From the NCBI RefSeq assembly GCF_026391055.1, contig NZ_JAPLET010000022.1:959648-1023647 (forward strand): a DNA stretch of 64,000 nucleotides. The letters run 5' to 3'. The notes beneath the pieces are model-generated. The model ran no database searches. It was given only the letters and a program-made list of their open reading frames with translations, and was not told the DNA's origin. Origin of the DNA: Spirosoma sp. (GTDB lineage: Bacteria; Bacteroidota; Bacteroidia; Cytophagales; Spirosomataceae). The position numbers and the translations under genes are program-made. Positions 17,190 to 26,527 of this stretch are shown here, piece by piece (within the stretch, counting starts at the first letter, position 1; every line of letters starts with the position of its first letter).

Positions 17190-18050
17190 ATGCCGAAAGT
17201 TACAAAAAAAACGCTCAACTGCCGGGGGCGGCTGCTCGATTTAGCTCAACCTGCCGTTATGGGTATCCTTAATATCACCCCTGATTCGTTCTTTACCGGT
17301 AGTCGCGTATCCCTCCATGAGACTCTTTCGCGGGCCGGCCAGATGCTTACAGATGGGGCAACCTTTCTGGACATTGGAGGGTACTCCACCCGGCCCGGTG
17401 CCGCCGAGGTAAGCCCTGCTCAGGAAGCAGATCGGGTTATTCCGGTTATTGAGTCAATTTTAACAAATTTCCCCGATGCGCTGGTATCGATCGACACCTT
17501 TCGCGCTTCGGTAGCCCGACAGGCTGTTGCGGCTGGAGCCTGTATGATAAACGATGTATCGGGGGGAACACTCGACCCAGCTATGTTTGATACGGTGGGG
17601 GAGTTGGCCCGCTTAGGGATGGGTGTTCCGTACGTATTGATGCACATGCGCGGCACACCGCAAACCATGCAATTAATGACTACCTACCAACAGCTTGTAC
17701 TTGATGTGATCGATGAGCTGGCCAGTCAGTTGGCGCGCTTACGGACGCTGGGAGCGTCAGATATAATTTTAGACCCTGGATTTGGCTTTGCAAAGACGCC
17801 TGCGCAAAATTTTGAGTTAATAAATAGCCTGGATAGCTTCCACATTTTTGACGAACCACTCCTGGTTGGTTTGTCCCGCAAAACAACGGTCTGGAAAACC
17901 CTGAATATCAGGCCGGAGGAGGCCCTGAATGGTACGACAGTACTCAATACGGCAGCCCTATTGAAAGGGGCGTCCATTCTGCGCGTTCACGATGTCCGGG
18001 AGGCTGTTGAGGCTGTAAGACTTACGCAAAAAATAATTTTATTTAACTAG
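17190..18050 (+). CDS. folP: Dihydropteroate synthase
   Basis: A 286-residue TIM-barrel enzyme joining p-aminobenzoate with the pterin diphosphate in folate synthesis; target of sulfonamides. Signatures seen are MGILNITPDSFFTGS (residues ~24-38), DIGGYSTRPGA, IDTFRASVA, INDVSGG, LMHMRGTPQTM, LDPGFGFAKT and GLSRKTTVW. Length is normal. No other folate gene is adjacent; a tRNA-Lys gene follows with its own promoter. Confidence 0.95.
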   Translation: MPKVTKKTLNCRGRLLDLAQPAVMGILNITPDSFFTGSRVSLHETLSRAGQMLTDGATFLDIGGYSTRPGAAEVSPAQEADRVIPVIESILTNFPDALVSIDTFRASVARQAVAAGACMINDVSGGTLDPAMFDTVGELARLGMGVPYVLMHMRGTPQTMQLMTTYQQLVLDVIDELASQLARLRTLGASDIILDPGFGFAKTPAQNFELINSLDSFHIFDEPLLVGLSRKTTVWKTLNIRPEEALNGTTVLNTAALLKGASILRVHDVREAVEAVRLTQKIILFN

Positions 18051-18053
18051 CTA

Positions 18054-18084
18054 TTGCGTTTACCAAAACAATTACCTACTTTTG
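18054..18084 (+). promoter_or_regulatory. Promoter of the tRNA-Lys gene
   Basis: TTG at 18054-18056, a 20-bp spacer and TACTTTTG at 18077-18084 match the phylum consensus. The start would be near 18090, about 38 bases before the mature tRNA end. Confidence 0.7.
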
Positions 18085-18127
18085 CATTCCCAAACGACGA
18101 ACACCCCCTGTTTGTCAGGCGGAAAAC

Positions 18128-18200
18128 GATCTGGTAGCTCAGCTGGTAGAGCAATACACTTTTAATGTATGGGTCCTGGGTTCGAATCCCAGCCGGATCA
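18128..18200 (+). tRNA. tRNA-Lys (anticodon TTT)
   Basis: A full cloverleaf can be drawn: acceptor GATCTGG with CCGGATC (one G-T pair), D stem GCTC/GAGC, anticodon stem ATACA/TGTAT with loop CTTTTAA (anticodon TTT), and T stem CTGGG/CCCAG around TTCGAAT. The discriminator is A at 18200 and CCA is not encoded. A terminator hairpin follows. Confidence 0.97.
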
Positions 18201-18209
18201 CAAAATGCT

Positions 18210-18237
18210 AAAAGCCGCTCATTGAGCGGCTTTTTTT
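18210..18237 (+). terminator. Intrinsic terminator after tRNA-Lys
   Basis: AAAGCCGCTC (18211-18220) pairs with GAGCGGCTTT (18224-18233), and the stem runs directly into a T-run. Confidence 0.9.
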
Positions 18238-18771
18238 ATGCCTATTGTCTGCTGCTGCACTCTGACTTAGTCTATTTTGGCATCTAAAGCCTATGCATTT
18301 CGCTGGCACTGGCTTCGTATTATTCCCCGTGTTATGACCATCCATAATATGCTACTGTTTTTTTTACATCCCCTATTTCTATAGTTTATTTAATTAATAG
18401 ACACACCATCTTTTAGGTGGCCGTAATAGCCCCATAAAAGTGCAAAAACGCCGAAGTAGATCTGCTGTTTTCGTAAAAATCACTACCAAAGTCGTTTACA
18501 AATTGTCATTTCCCAAGAAGAATTATAATCAAAATCACAATAAATACCGGTAACTATAAAATTCTGACAAAGGCAGTTTTTGCCAAATTTTTTTAGTAGT
18601 ATATTGCGTGACTTTGTCACAAACGCCCGTCAGCCTGGCTGTATCTTCTGGTTTAGTTTAACGTCAGGCTACCCTGTTAATTTAGATTTTCTTAATTTTC
18701 GCCCTAGTTTTTTACGATTTTGTCAATCAAAGTCGAGAAGAACAACGGCCTTACCCAACACTGTTACGACC
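18238..18771. other. Long AT-rich intergenic region upstream of gltB
   Basis: About 530 bases lie between the tRNA terminator and the chosen gltB start. The gltB frame stays open upstream to about 18580, but that stretch lacks protein-like composition. No perfect Bacteroidota promoter was found; TAGATTTT near 18680 is a partial match. No riboswitch was recognised. It probably holds the gltB promoter and regulatory sites. Confidence 0.4.
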
Positions 18772-21700
18772 ATGTCTGATCAGGTTGACCAATTGGCGGG
18801 ACTCTACCGCCCCGAGTTTGAACACGATAACTGCGGTATCGGCTTTGTGGCCCATATCAAAGGCCGCAAGTCCCACAAGATTGTTTCGGATGCCCTCCAG
18901 ATGCTTCGGCGTATGGAGCACCGGGGTGCAGTCGGTTCCGAGCCGAATTCCGGCGATGGTGCCGGTCTGCTCATCCAGATTCCGCACGAATTCTTTGTGG
19001 ATGAAACACGTAAGCTGGGCGTTCACCTCCCTCCTGCACTCGAATATGGTGTAGGCATGGTCTATTTTCCGAAAGACGTATGGCTCCGCGAAGAATGCCG
19101 GGCAGTACTGAACCGAAAAATGAAAATGCTCAGTCTGGAGTTGCTTTGTTATCGGGTCGTTCCGGTCAACAACAGCGACCTTGGTAACGGATCAAAGTCC
19201 GCCGAACCGCAAATGGAGCAGGTGTTTATTAAACGCCCGGCCGACATTACCAATGCTGACGATTTTGAGCGTAAACTTTACATTCTTCGTAACTACAGCA
19301 CCCGCATCATCAATGAGACGATTGCGGGCGTAGATACATTCTATTTCTCATCGCTCTCCTGCCGGACCATTACTTACAAGGGGCAGTTGACGACGCTCCA
19401 GTTGGAGCCTTATTTCCCGGACCTTCAGAACGAAGAGGTCGTATCGGCGCTGGGTGTTGTTCACTCGCGCTTCTCGACCAATACCTTCCCGTCCTGGAAA
19501 CTGGCTCAACCGTTCCGCTATATTGCTCACAATGGGGAGATCAACACGGTTCGCGGAAACGTAAACTGGATGAAAGCTGCCGAAGGGCTTCTCGAATCGT
19601 CGAAGTTTACGAAAGACGAAATGGATATGCTGCTGCCCATCTGCGACCAGCGCCAGTCCGATTCGGCCAACCTCGATAATGCCATTGAATTGCTGGTCAT
19701 GAGCGGGCGGTCATTGCCGCACGTGATGATGATGCTCGTTCCGGAAGCCTGGGATGGCAACGAACACATGGATCCCTATCGGAAGGCGTTCTATGAATTC
19801 CACGCAGCCCTGATTGAACCCTGGGATGGTCCGGCCTCGATTTCCTTTACCGATGGCCGCATCGTAGGAGCTACCCTCGACCGGAATGGCCTGCGTCCGT
19901 CGCGTTTCTGGGTAACCAACGAAGATGTCGTTATCATGGCGTCGGAAGTAGGCGTTCTGGATATTGACCCGGCTACGGTGGTATCGAAAGGTCGTCTGCA
20001 ACCGGGCAAAATGTTCCTGGTCGATATGGAGCAGGGACGAATTGTGGCCGATGAAGAGATCAAAGCCGAAATGGCTGGCCGTCAGCCATATCAGAAATGG
20101 CTGGATGAAAACAAGGTCCGGATTCAGGACCTCGAAGCACCCATTCGGCAGTACAGCAATTATGACCCGGCCAAGTTACTTCGGATGCAGCAGGCTTTTG
20201 GCTTTACGTCGGAAGACTTACGGATGATTCTGGCACCGATGGTCGAAACGGGGAAAGAAGCCCTCGGTTCCATGGGTACTGATGTGCCGTTGGCAATCCT
20301 GTCGGAGCAGAGCCAGCACATGAGCCACTACTTTAAACAGTTGTTTGCTCAAGTGACCAATCCACCCATCGACTCAATTCGGGAGCGGTCGATCATGTCG
20401 CTTATCTCATTCGTTGGCGCTACCTACAACCTACTGAGTGAATCGCCTAAGCACTGCCGTCAGGTAGAACTCGACCAGCCGGTACTAACGACCAAAGAGT
20501 TTGATAAGCTCCGGTTTATCGACAAGCCAAATTTCCAGGCGAAAACCATCAACTGTCTGTTCACAGCCGATGGCCAGGGTAAATCGCTGGAGCGGGCGCT
20601 CGACCGGATTTGCCGCTATGCCGAAGATGCTATTCAGGACGGGTACTCGATTTTGGTACTATCCGACCGCGCTATCGACTCCAGCCATGCGCCAATTCCA
20701 TCGCTGCTGTCGACATCGGCCATTCACCACTACCTGATTCGTCAGGGATTGCGGGGTAAGGTCGGTATCGTTGTCGAAGCGGGTGATGTGTGGGAAACGC
20801 ACCATGTTGCTACCCTCATCGGCTATGGCGCATCGGGCGTGAACCCCTACATGGCGTTCGAAACGATTGCCAACATGAAAGAGAAAGGCTTGCTGGCTGT
20901 TGATTATGACCTCGACAAGCTCTTCAAAAATTATATTAAAGCGGTCAACGGAGAGTTGCTCAAGATCTTCTCGAAGATGGGTATCTCTACGCTTCAATCG
21001 TATCAGGGCGCGATGATTTTCGAGTGCCTAGGGCTAAACGAAGAGGTGGTGAGCCGTTATTTCACCGGTACCATTTCGCGCATTGGCGGTATGGGGCTGG
21101 ATGAGATTGCCCGCGAAATTCTGGTACGTCACTGCGTGGCGTTCCCGGATATGCCCGTGTCGGCACCGCGACTGGAAGTGGGTGGTATCTACCAGTGGAA
21201 GCAGCGGGGTGAAAAGCACATTTTCAACCCCGACACCATCCACCTGCTGCAGCAGTCGACCAAGAAGAACGATTACTCGATCTTCAAGAAATACTCCAAA
21301 CTGATCGACGACCAGACCCAAAAAGCCATCACGCTGCGGGGGCTGTTGAAATTCAAGAAAGGAGCGTCTGTCCCGATCGAAGAGGTCGAACCCATCGAAA
21401 GCATTTTCAAACGCTTTGCCACGGGGGCTATGTCGTTCGGGTCGATTTCGTGGGAAGCGCATACCACCCTGGCCATTGCCATGAACCGCATCGGCGGCAA
21501 AAGCAATTCGGGCGAAGGCGGTGAAGACGAACTGCGCTACACCCCGCTCGAAAACGGCGACAGCATGAACTCGGGTATCAAGCAGGTAGCCTCGGGCCGT
21601 TTCGGTGTCACGAGCTATTACCTGACCAACGCCCGCGAATTGCAGATCAAAATGGCGCAGGGTGCCAAACCCGGCGAAGGTGGTCAGCTACCCGGCTTTA

Positions 21701-23346
21701 AAGTGGACGACTGGATTGGCCGGACGCGTCACTCTACCCCCGGTGTAGGTCTGATTTCGCCCCCTCCTCACCACGATATTTATTCAATCGAGGATCTGGC
21801 GCAACTTATCTCCGACCTGAAGAACGCCAACCGGGCTGCCCGTATCAGCGTAAAGCTCGTGTCGGAAGCCGGTGTCGGTACGATTGCCGCCGGGGTTGCC
21901 AAAGCCCATGCCGACCATATCCTGATTTCGGGACACGATGGCGGCACGGGAGCCTCTCCCCTGTCGTCGATCCGGCACGCCGGTCTTCCGTGGGAGTTAG
22001 GTCTAGCCGAAGCACACCAGACACTAGTTCGCAACAAGCTGCGCGGTCGCGTAACGGTACAGGCCGACGGCCAGATGCGTACCGGTCGGGATTTGGCCAT
22101 TGCCGCCCTGCTTGGTGCGGAAGAATTCGGTGTAGCCACGGCCGCACTGGTTGCCACTGGTTGTATTATGATGCGGAAGTGCCATTTGAATACCTGCCCG
22201 GTGGGCGTGGCGACGCAGAATAAAGAGCTTCGTGCTCTGTTTACCGGCAAGCCAGAGCATGTGGTGAACATGTTTACCTTCCTGGCGATGGAGCTGCGCG
22301 AGATCATGGCTGAACTGGGTTTCCGGACCATCAACGAGATGGTTGGCCAGGCCCAGATGCTCGAACTCCGGGACAACCTGCCGCACTGGAAATACAAAAA
22401 GGTCAACCTTAATGCCCTGCTGTACAAAGAGCCAACCAACCTAGATGTGGCCCTTTACAAACAGGAAGAGCAGAACCATTACCTGGACAACGTCCTTGAC
22501 CGGAGACTGATCGAACTGGCGCAACCCGCGCTGACCTCGGCCGAAGCCGTTTATGGCGAGTTTACGGTGCAGAACATCGACCGGAGCATTGGCACCATGC
22601 TGTCCAACGAAATCTCGAAAGTGTACGGTGGTCCGGGTCTGCCCGACAGCACCATTCACGTCAAACTACGCGGTACGGCGGGCCAGAGCTTTGGTGCCTT
22701 CGCTACGGCGGGTATCAAACTGGAACTGGAAGGCGACGCCAACGACTACTTCGGCAAAGGCCTTTGTGGAGCTCAGCTGATCGTGTACCCTGACCGGGCA
22801 GCTCAGTTCAAACCGGAAGAAAATAGCATCGTCGGTAACGTGTCGTTCTATGGCGCTACTTCGGGCGAAGCCTTTATCCGGGGTATGGCGGGCGAACGGT
22901 TCTGCGTACGGAACTCGGGAGCCAAAGTCGTGGTGGAAGGCGTGGGCGACCACGGTCTTGAGTACATGACGGGTGGCTTAGCCATCATCCTGGGACAGAC
23001 GGGTCGTAACTTCGCGGCCGGTATGTCGGGTGGGGTTGCCTATGTCTTCGATAAAGACGGTACGTTTGCGTCGAAAGTAAACCCGGAAATGGTTAAGCTG
23101 GAATCGCTCACCGACGAAGATCAGAGCATTATCCGCGAATACGTTGAGAAGCATTTCCAGTACACCACGAGTAATCTGGCACTGGACCTTATCGAAAACT
23201 GGGATGACCAAATTGGCCGGTTTGTGAAAGTGATGCCAACAGACTTCAAAAACGCACTCGCCGGTCGGGGTATCTCGCTGGCCGACCAGATTCGCGACAA
23301 GAACATTGTTTATCAGGACATAACCGTAGATGTGACGCACGGGTAA
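18772..23346 (+). CDS. gltB: Glutamate synthase, large subunit
   Basis: From the ATG at 18772 (MSDQVDQLAGLYRPEFEHDN) the protein has 1524 residues, and Cys21 in the DNCGIGF motif is the N-terminal nucleophile of the glutaminase domain, exposed after propeptide removal. The upstream in-frame start at 18580 would add 64 unlikely residues. Next come the central domain, the FMN-binding synthase domain (KPGEGGQLPGFKV, HDGGTGASPLSS), the 3Fe-4S cysteine region (CHLNTCPVGVATQ), and the C-terminal GXGXG beta-helix. It transfers the amide of glutamine to 2-oxoglutarate. gltD follows immediately. Confidence 0.97.
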   Translation: MSDQVDQLAGLYRPEFEHDNCGIGFVAHIKGRKSHKIVSDALQMLRRMEHRGAVGSEPNSGDGAGLLIQIPHEFFVDETRKLGVHLPPALEYGVGMVYFPKDVWLREECRAVLNRKMKMLSLELLCYRVVPVNNSDLGNGSKSAEPQMEQVFIKRPADITNADDFERKLYILRNYSTRIINETIAGVDTFYFSSLSCRTITYKGQLTTLQLEPYFPDLQNEEVVSALGVVHSRFSTNTFPSWKLAQPFRYIAHNGEINTVRGNVNWMKAAEGLLESSKFTKDEMDMLLPICDQRQSDSANLDNAIELLVMSGRSLPHVMMMLVPEAWDGNEHMDPYRKAFYEFHAALIEPWDGPASISFTDGRIVGATLDRNGLRPSRFWVTNEDVVIMASEVGVLDIDPATVVSKGRLQPGKMFLVDMEQGRIVADEEIKAEMAGRQPYQKWLDENKVRIQDLEAPIRQYSNYDPAKLLRMQQAFGFTSEDLRMILAPMVETGKEALGSMGTDVPLAILSEQSQHMSHYFKQLFAQVTNPPIDSIRERSIMSLISFVGATYNLLSESPKHCRQVELDQPVLTTKEFDKLRFIDKPNFQAKTINCLFTADGQGKSLERALDRICRYAEDAIQDGYSILVLSDRAIDSSHAPIPSLLSTSAIHHYLIRQGLRGKVGIVVEAGDVWETHHVATLIGYGASGVNPYMAFETIANMKEKGLLAVDYDLDKLFKNYIKAVNGELLKIFSKMGISTLQSYQGAMIFECLGLNEEVVSRYFTGTISRIGGMGLDEIAREILVRHCVAFPDMPVSAPRLEVGGIYQWKQRGEKHIFNPDTIHLLQQSTKKNDYSIFKKYSKLIDDQTQKAITLRGLLKFKKGASVPIEEVEPIESIFKRFATGAMSFGSISWEAHTTLAIAMNRIGGKSNSGEGGEDELRYTPLENGDSMNSGIKQVASGRFGVTSYYLTNARELQIKMAQGAKPGEGGQLPGFKVDDWIGRTRHSTPGVGLISPPPHHDIYSIEDLAQLISDLKNANRAARISVKLVSEAGVGTIAAGVAKAHADHILISGHDGGTGASPLSSIRHAGLPWELGLAEAHQTLVRNKLRGRVTVQADGQMRTGRDLAIAALLGAEEFGVATAALVATGCIMMRKCHLNTCPVGVATQNKELRALFTGKPEHVVNMFTFLAMELREIMAELGFRTINEMVGQAQMLELRDNLPHWKYKKVNLNALLYKEPTNLDVALYKQEEQNHYLDNVLDRRLIELAQPALTSAEAVYGEFTVQNIDRSIGTMLSNEISKVYGGPGLPDSTIHVKLRGTAGQSFGAFATAGIKLELEGDANDYFGKGLCGAQLIVYPDRAAQFKPEENSIVGNVSFYGATSGEAFIRGMAGERFCVRNSGAKVVVEGVGDHGLEYMTGGLAIILGQTGRNFAAGMSGGVAYVFDKDGTFASKVNPEMVKLESLTDEDQSIIREYVEKHFQYTTSNLALDLIENWDDQIGRFVKVMPTDFKNALAGRGISLADQIRDKNIVYQDITVDVTHG

Positions 23347-23361
23347 TTGCGAAGTAGTATT

Positions 23362-24852
23362 ATGGGAAAACCTACCGGATTTTTAGAATTTACGCGCGAA
23401 CTACCAAAAAAGCGCGACCCGCAGGAGCGGATTCACGACTACAAAGAGATTGAAGTTGCCTTTTCAGAACAGGACTCGCAGCGTCAGGCGGCCCGTTGTA
23501 TGGACTGTGGTACGCCGTTCTGTCACAGCGGTTGCCCGCTCGGAAACATCATCCCGGAGTTCAACGACGCAGTGTACGAACAAAACTGGGCGTATGCTTA
23601 TGAGATTCTGTCGACAACGAACAACTTCCCGGAGTTCACGGGCCGTATTTGTCCGGCTCCCTGTGAAGCGTCCTGCGTGTTGGGCATTAACAAACCACCC
23701 GTCGCCATTGAGTTTATTGAGAAATCAATAGCCGAAGTAGCGTTTGAGCGGGGGTACATAACGCCTAAACAGCCCAAAGAGCGTACCGGGAAACAGGTGG
23801 CTGTTATTGGTTCAGGTCCTGCCGGTCTGGCAGCGGCTGCCCAGCTGAACAAAGCCGGCCATACGGTCACCGTTTTCGAACGGGCCGACCAGATCGGTGG
23901 GCTGCTACGCTATGGTATCCCCGACTTCAAACTCGAAAAATGGACCATCGACCGTCGTCTGGCGGTGATGGAAGCCGAAGGTATCACCTTTAAAACGGGT
24001 GTGAACGTCGGTGTTGATATTAAAGCGAATGCGTTGCTGGATCAGTTTGATCTGGTTATGCTGACAGGCGGCTCGACCGTTCCGCGCGATCTGCCAATTC
24101 CGGGCCGGAACCTGAAAGGCGTTTACCCGGCAATGGAATTCCTTAGCCAGCAAAACAAACGTAACGCAAACCTGCCCGTAGATGTTGACCATCAGGGGGC
24201 CAAATACGGTGATGGTGAACTATGGGCCACGAATAAAAACGTGGTCGTGATTGGCGGTGGCGATACCGGTTCAGACTGTGTGGGCACATCCAACCGGCAC
24301 GGCGCGACCAGCGTAACGCAAATCGAGCTGATGCCGATGCCTCCTAAAGACCGGGCCGAAAACACGCCCTGGCCCAACTGGCCCATGATGCTGCGTACCA
24401 GCACTTCGCACGAGGAAGGCTGCGACCGGCACTGGTCCATCAATACGAAAGAGTTCATCGGCGACGAGAACGGAAATCTGAAAGCCCTGCGCATCGTTGA
24501 CCTGACCTGGAAAAACGAGAATGGCCGCATGCAGATGGTGGAGCTGCCCGGTTCGGAGCGCGACATCCCCTGCGAACTAGCGCTGCTGGCTGCTGGCTTC
24601 CTTCACCCACAACACAACGGTCTGCTCGACGATCTGGGTGTTGAGTACGACGAACGTGGTAACGTGAAAGCGACCAATTACCAATCGACGGTGAACCCGA
24701 AGGTATTTGCCGCTGGCGACATGCGTCGTGGTCAATCGCTGGTAGTGTGGGCCATCTCGGAAGGCCGCGAAGCCGCCCGTGCCGCCGACTGCTACCTCAT
24801 GGGCGAGACAAGGCTCGAAGCGAAGGCTGTTTCAATGATTGCGGTGGAGTAA
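23362..24852 (+). CDS. gltD: Glutamate synthase, small subunit
   Basis: From the ATG at 23362, 15 bases after the gltB stop, this gives 496 residues. The N-terminus has the two cysteine clusters for 4Fe-4S centres (CMDCGTPFCHSGCPLGN and RICPAPCEASCVLG). The FAD motif VIGSGPAGLAAA and NADPH motif VIGGGDTGSDC follow, and the C-terminal AAGDMRRGQSLVVWAISEGR closes the FAD site. It passes electrons from NADPH to the large subunit. A TTG codon at 23347 is a less likely start. Confidence 0.97.
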   Translation: MGKPTGFLEFTRELPKKRDPQERIHDYKEIEVAFSEQDSQRQAARCMDCGTPFCHSGCPLGNIIPEFNDAVYEQNWAYAYEILSTTNNFPEFTGRICPAPCEASCVLGINKPPVAIEFIEKSIAEVAFERGYITPKQPKERTGKQVAVIGSGPAGLAAAAQLNKAGHTVTVFERADQIGGLLRYGIPDFKLEKWTIDRRLAVMEAEGITFKTGVNVGVDIKANALLDQFDLVMLTGGSTVPRDLPIPGRNLKGVYPAMEFLSQQNKRNANLPVDVDHQGAKYGDGELWATNKNVVVIGGGDTGSDCVGTSNRHGATSVTQIELMPMPPKDRAENTPWPNWPMMLRTSTSHEEGCDRHWSINTKEFIGDENGNLKALRIVDLTWKNENGRMQMVELPGSERDIPCELALLAAGFLHPQHNGLLDDLGVEYDERGNVKATNYQSTVNPKVFAAGDMRRGQSLVVWAISEGREAARAADCYLMGETRLEAKAVSMIAVE

Positions 24853-24855
24853 TAC

Positions 24856-24890
24856 TAAACGGATAAGGTCTCCAGGACCTTATCCGTTTA
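24856..24890 (+). terminator. Perfect 15-bp hairpin after gltD
   Basis: TAAACGGATAAGGTC (24856-24870) and its reverse complement (24876-24890) flank a 5-base loop three bases after the gltD stop. No T-run follows directly; a second hairpin follows at 24941. Confidence 0.7.
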
Positions 24891-24940
24891 ACAGGTTAAC
24901 GTCAGCACAGATTTGACGTAAAATGTTTTAACGATTCAAT

Positions 24941-24976
24941 AAAAAGCCAGGCGTCAAACGATTCCGGGCTTTTTTA
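24941..24976 (+). terminator. Second terminator after gltD
   Basis: AAAAAGCC at 24941-24948 pairs with GGCTTTTTT near 24967-24975 with a long loop, ending in a T-run. After it the base composition changes to strongly AT-rich. Confidence 0.65.
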
Positions 24977-25296
24977 TTAAGTTTAGTTAAACAAAAGCGG
25001 TTAATTCACGAACAAAATACGCATTTTGTATTTGCTACGAAAACCTAAAAGAACATTGTCGTTTCTTATGGATAATGGAAAGTAATCATAGATTGATAAC
25101 CGAGGACCAACCGATTAGTAAATATTCTAGATTTAAGCTCTGCTATTCAATGAAAGAATGATACGTTGCTTTATAAAGCAAAAAACTTTGTGTGTTATTG
25201 AGTCGGCAGCAAGTGTAGGATGATAAAGCGACAATGAAGATAAGAACAGAAATTTAAACAAAATATGTGAACATAATAATTTACACTCGACCACCA

Positions 25297-25327
25297 TTTG
25301 TAATGAGAATAAAAACATTTAGTTTTA
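25297..25327 (+). promoter_or_regulatory. Putative promoter of the TIR/SLOG operon
   Basis: TTTG at 25297-25300, a 19-bp spacer and TAGTTTTA at 25320-25327 match the consensus at all but the last base. It ends six bases before the ATG at 25334, so the transcript would start at or next to the start codon (leaderless). Confidence 0.45.
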
Positions 25328-25333
25328 AAATGT

Positions 25334-26527
25334 ATGAAATATAAATATCAATTAATTTTATTAGGCTCGGAAGTTCAAGCAAAACCACAAATCCTTTCTA
25401 AGTTATTTCAAAAGCTAAGTGATTTAGGGCTGCCTCACACTATTTTGAAAATTATTGAGTCTGATAAATTTCATTCTGATTATATAGGGAATCAGCCAGC
25501 CTTCGGAGTGTACTTTGGAGATTCTGATGGATATCACAAAGACTTGAGCATTACTAATAAGCTGTTAATGGATGGGACCATGATCCTCCCAATATTTTTA
25601 GGTATTGAGGAAAATTCATTTTCGAAAGAGATACCCCCTATTTTATCCAATCAGAATGGAATTCAGTTTAAAGACAATGAAACAGATAGAGTTGCTAACA
25701 TCATTTTAGAATCCTTCGAGCTACTTAGAATTACAAGAAAGATATTTATTAGTTATAGACGTAAAGAATCAACTTCAATAGCCATTCAATTATTTGAAGC
25801 ATTGGAGTCCTTTAACTATGATGTATTTTTAGATACTCATTCAATTGGGAAAGGAGAACCATTCCAAGATGAGTTGTGGCATCGAATGACAGATTGTGAT
25901 GTGATTGTATTGCTTAATACACCTAAATTTTTGGAAAGCCATTGGTGTAAGGAAGAATTTGCTGAAGCAGGAACGAAAAAAATAGGCTTGGTCCAAATTA
26001 TTTGGCCGAATCATGATATTAGAAAGATTGATTCAAGCTCTCATATAAGCTACCCACTACTTCTAAAACAATCAGACTTTGTTGATAACATTTATAACAA
26101 TAAGGATAAATCAAAACTGACTGATACTGTTGTTGAAGAAATAATTCAACAGGTTGAATCCGTTAGGGCAAGAAATTTAGCTTCTCGCCAAGATAGCCTT
26201 ATAACAGATTTTAGAAACATCGCTATTGACTGTGGAAGGGTTGTTACTGTTCAACCTGAAAAATTTTTAACTGAAGATTTACCTTCTGGCAAGAGAATTA
26301 TCTACATTCCTACCATTGGAATTCCGCAATCTACAAGTTGTCAATCTGCAGAAATTAGGTATGAACTAGAAGTTCATAAGAATACCTCTGTACGTTTAAT
26401 TTACGATGATTTGAGAATTAGAGATAAATGGTTGAAGCACCTTGATTGGCTAAACGATAATTTCAAAAAAGATATCCAAACATTAAAAAAGCAAGAATTC
26501 AAGTCATGGCTACAAGCAACAAAATAA
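25334..26527 (+). CDS. TIR-domain protein with extra N- and C-terminal domains
   Basis: A 397-residue cytosolic protein. A TIR domain spans about residues 136-225: KIFISYRRKES (136-146) is box 1, YDVFLDTHSIGKGEPFQDEL (162-181) the BB-loop region, CDVIVLL (188-194), and SHWCKEEFAEA (202-212), where Glu208 occupies the WxxxE position that is catalytic in NAD-cleaving TIRs. Residues 1-130 form another alpha/beta domain (YQLILLGSEVQ start, LPIFLGIEE) perhaps a degenerate Rossmann or TIR-like fold. Residues 285-397 are of no known family. It is the first gene of a four-gene operon and overlaps the next by 22 bases. Probable role: NAD-cleaving signal producer or effector in phage defence; this is inference. 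Confidence 0.8.
   Translation: MKYKYQLILLGSEVQAKPQILSKLFQKLSDLGLPHTILKIIESDKFHSDYIGNQPAFGVYFGDSDGYHKDLSITNKLLMDGTMILPIFLGIEENSFSKEIPPILSNQNGIQFKDNETDRVANIILESFELLRITRKIFISYRRKESTSIAIQLFEALESFNYDVFLDTHSIGKGEPFQDELWHRMTDCDVIVLLNTPKFLESHWCKEEFAEAGTKKIGLVQIIWPNHDIRKIDSSSHISYPLLLKQSDFVDNIYNNKDKSKLTDTVVEEIIQQVESVRARNLASRQDSLITDFRNIAIDCGRVVTVQPEKFLTEDLPSGKRIIYIPTIGIPQSTSCQSAEIRYELEVHKNTSVRLIYDDLRIRDKWLKHLDWLNDNFKKDIQTLKKQEFKSWLQATK

Noticed and set aside
18580-18771. N-terminal extension of gltB
   Set aside because: The frame is open, but the conserved start and catalytic Cys21 position fit the ATG at 18772.
21780-22439. A 219-codon frame on the minus strand inside gltB
   Set aside because: It lies wholly within the conserved synthase domain of gltB and has no recognisable motif.
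25133-25318. A 61-codon hydrophobic frame on the minus strand before the TIR operon
   Set aside because: Considered as a small toxin or membrane protein of the defence system, but the AT-rich DNA gives such Leu/Phe/Ser frames by chance, and it overlaps the likely operon promoter.
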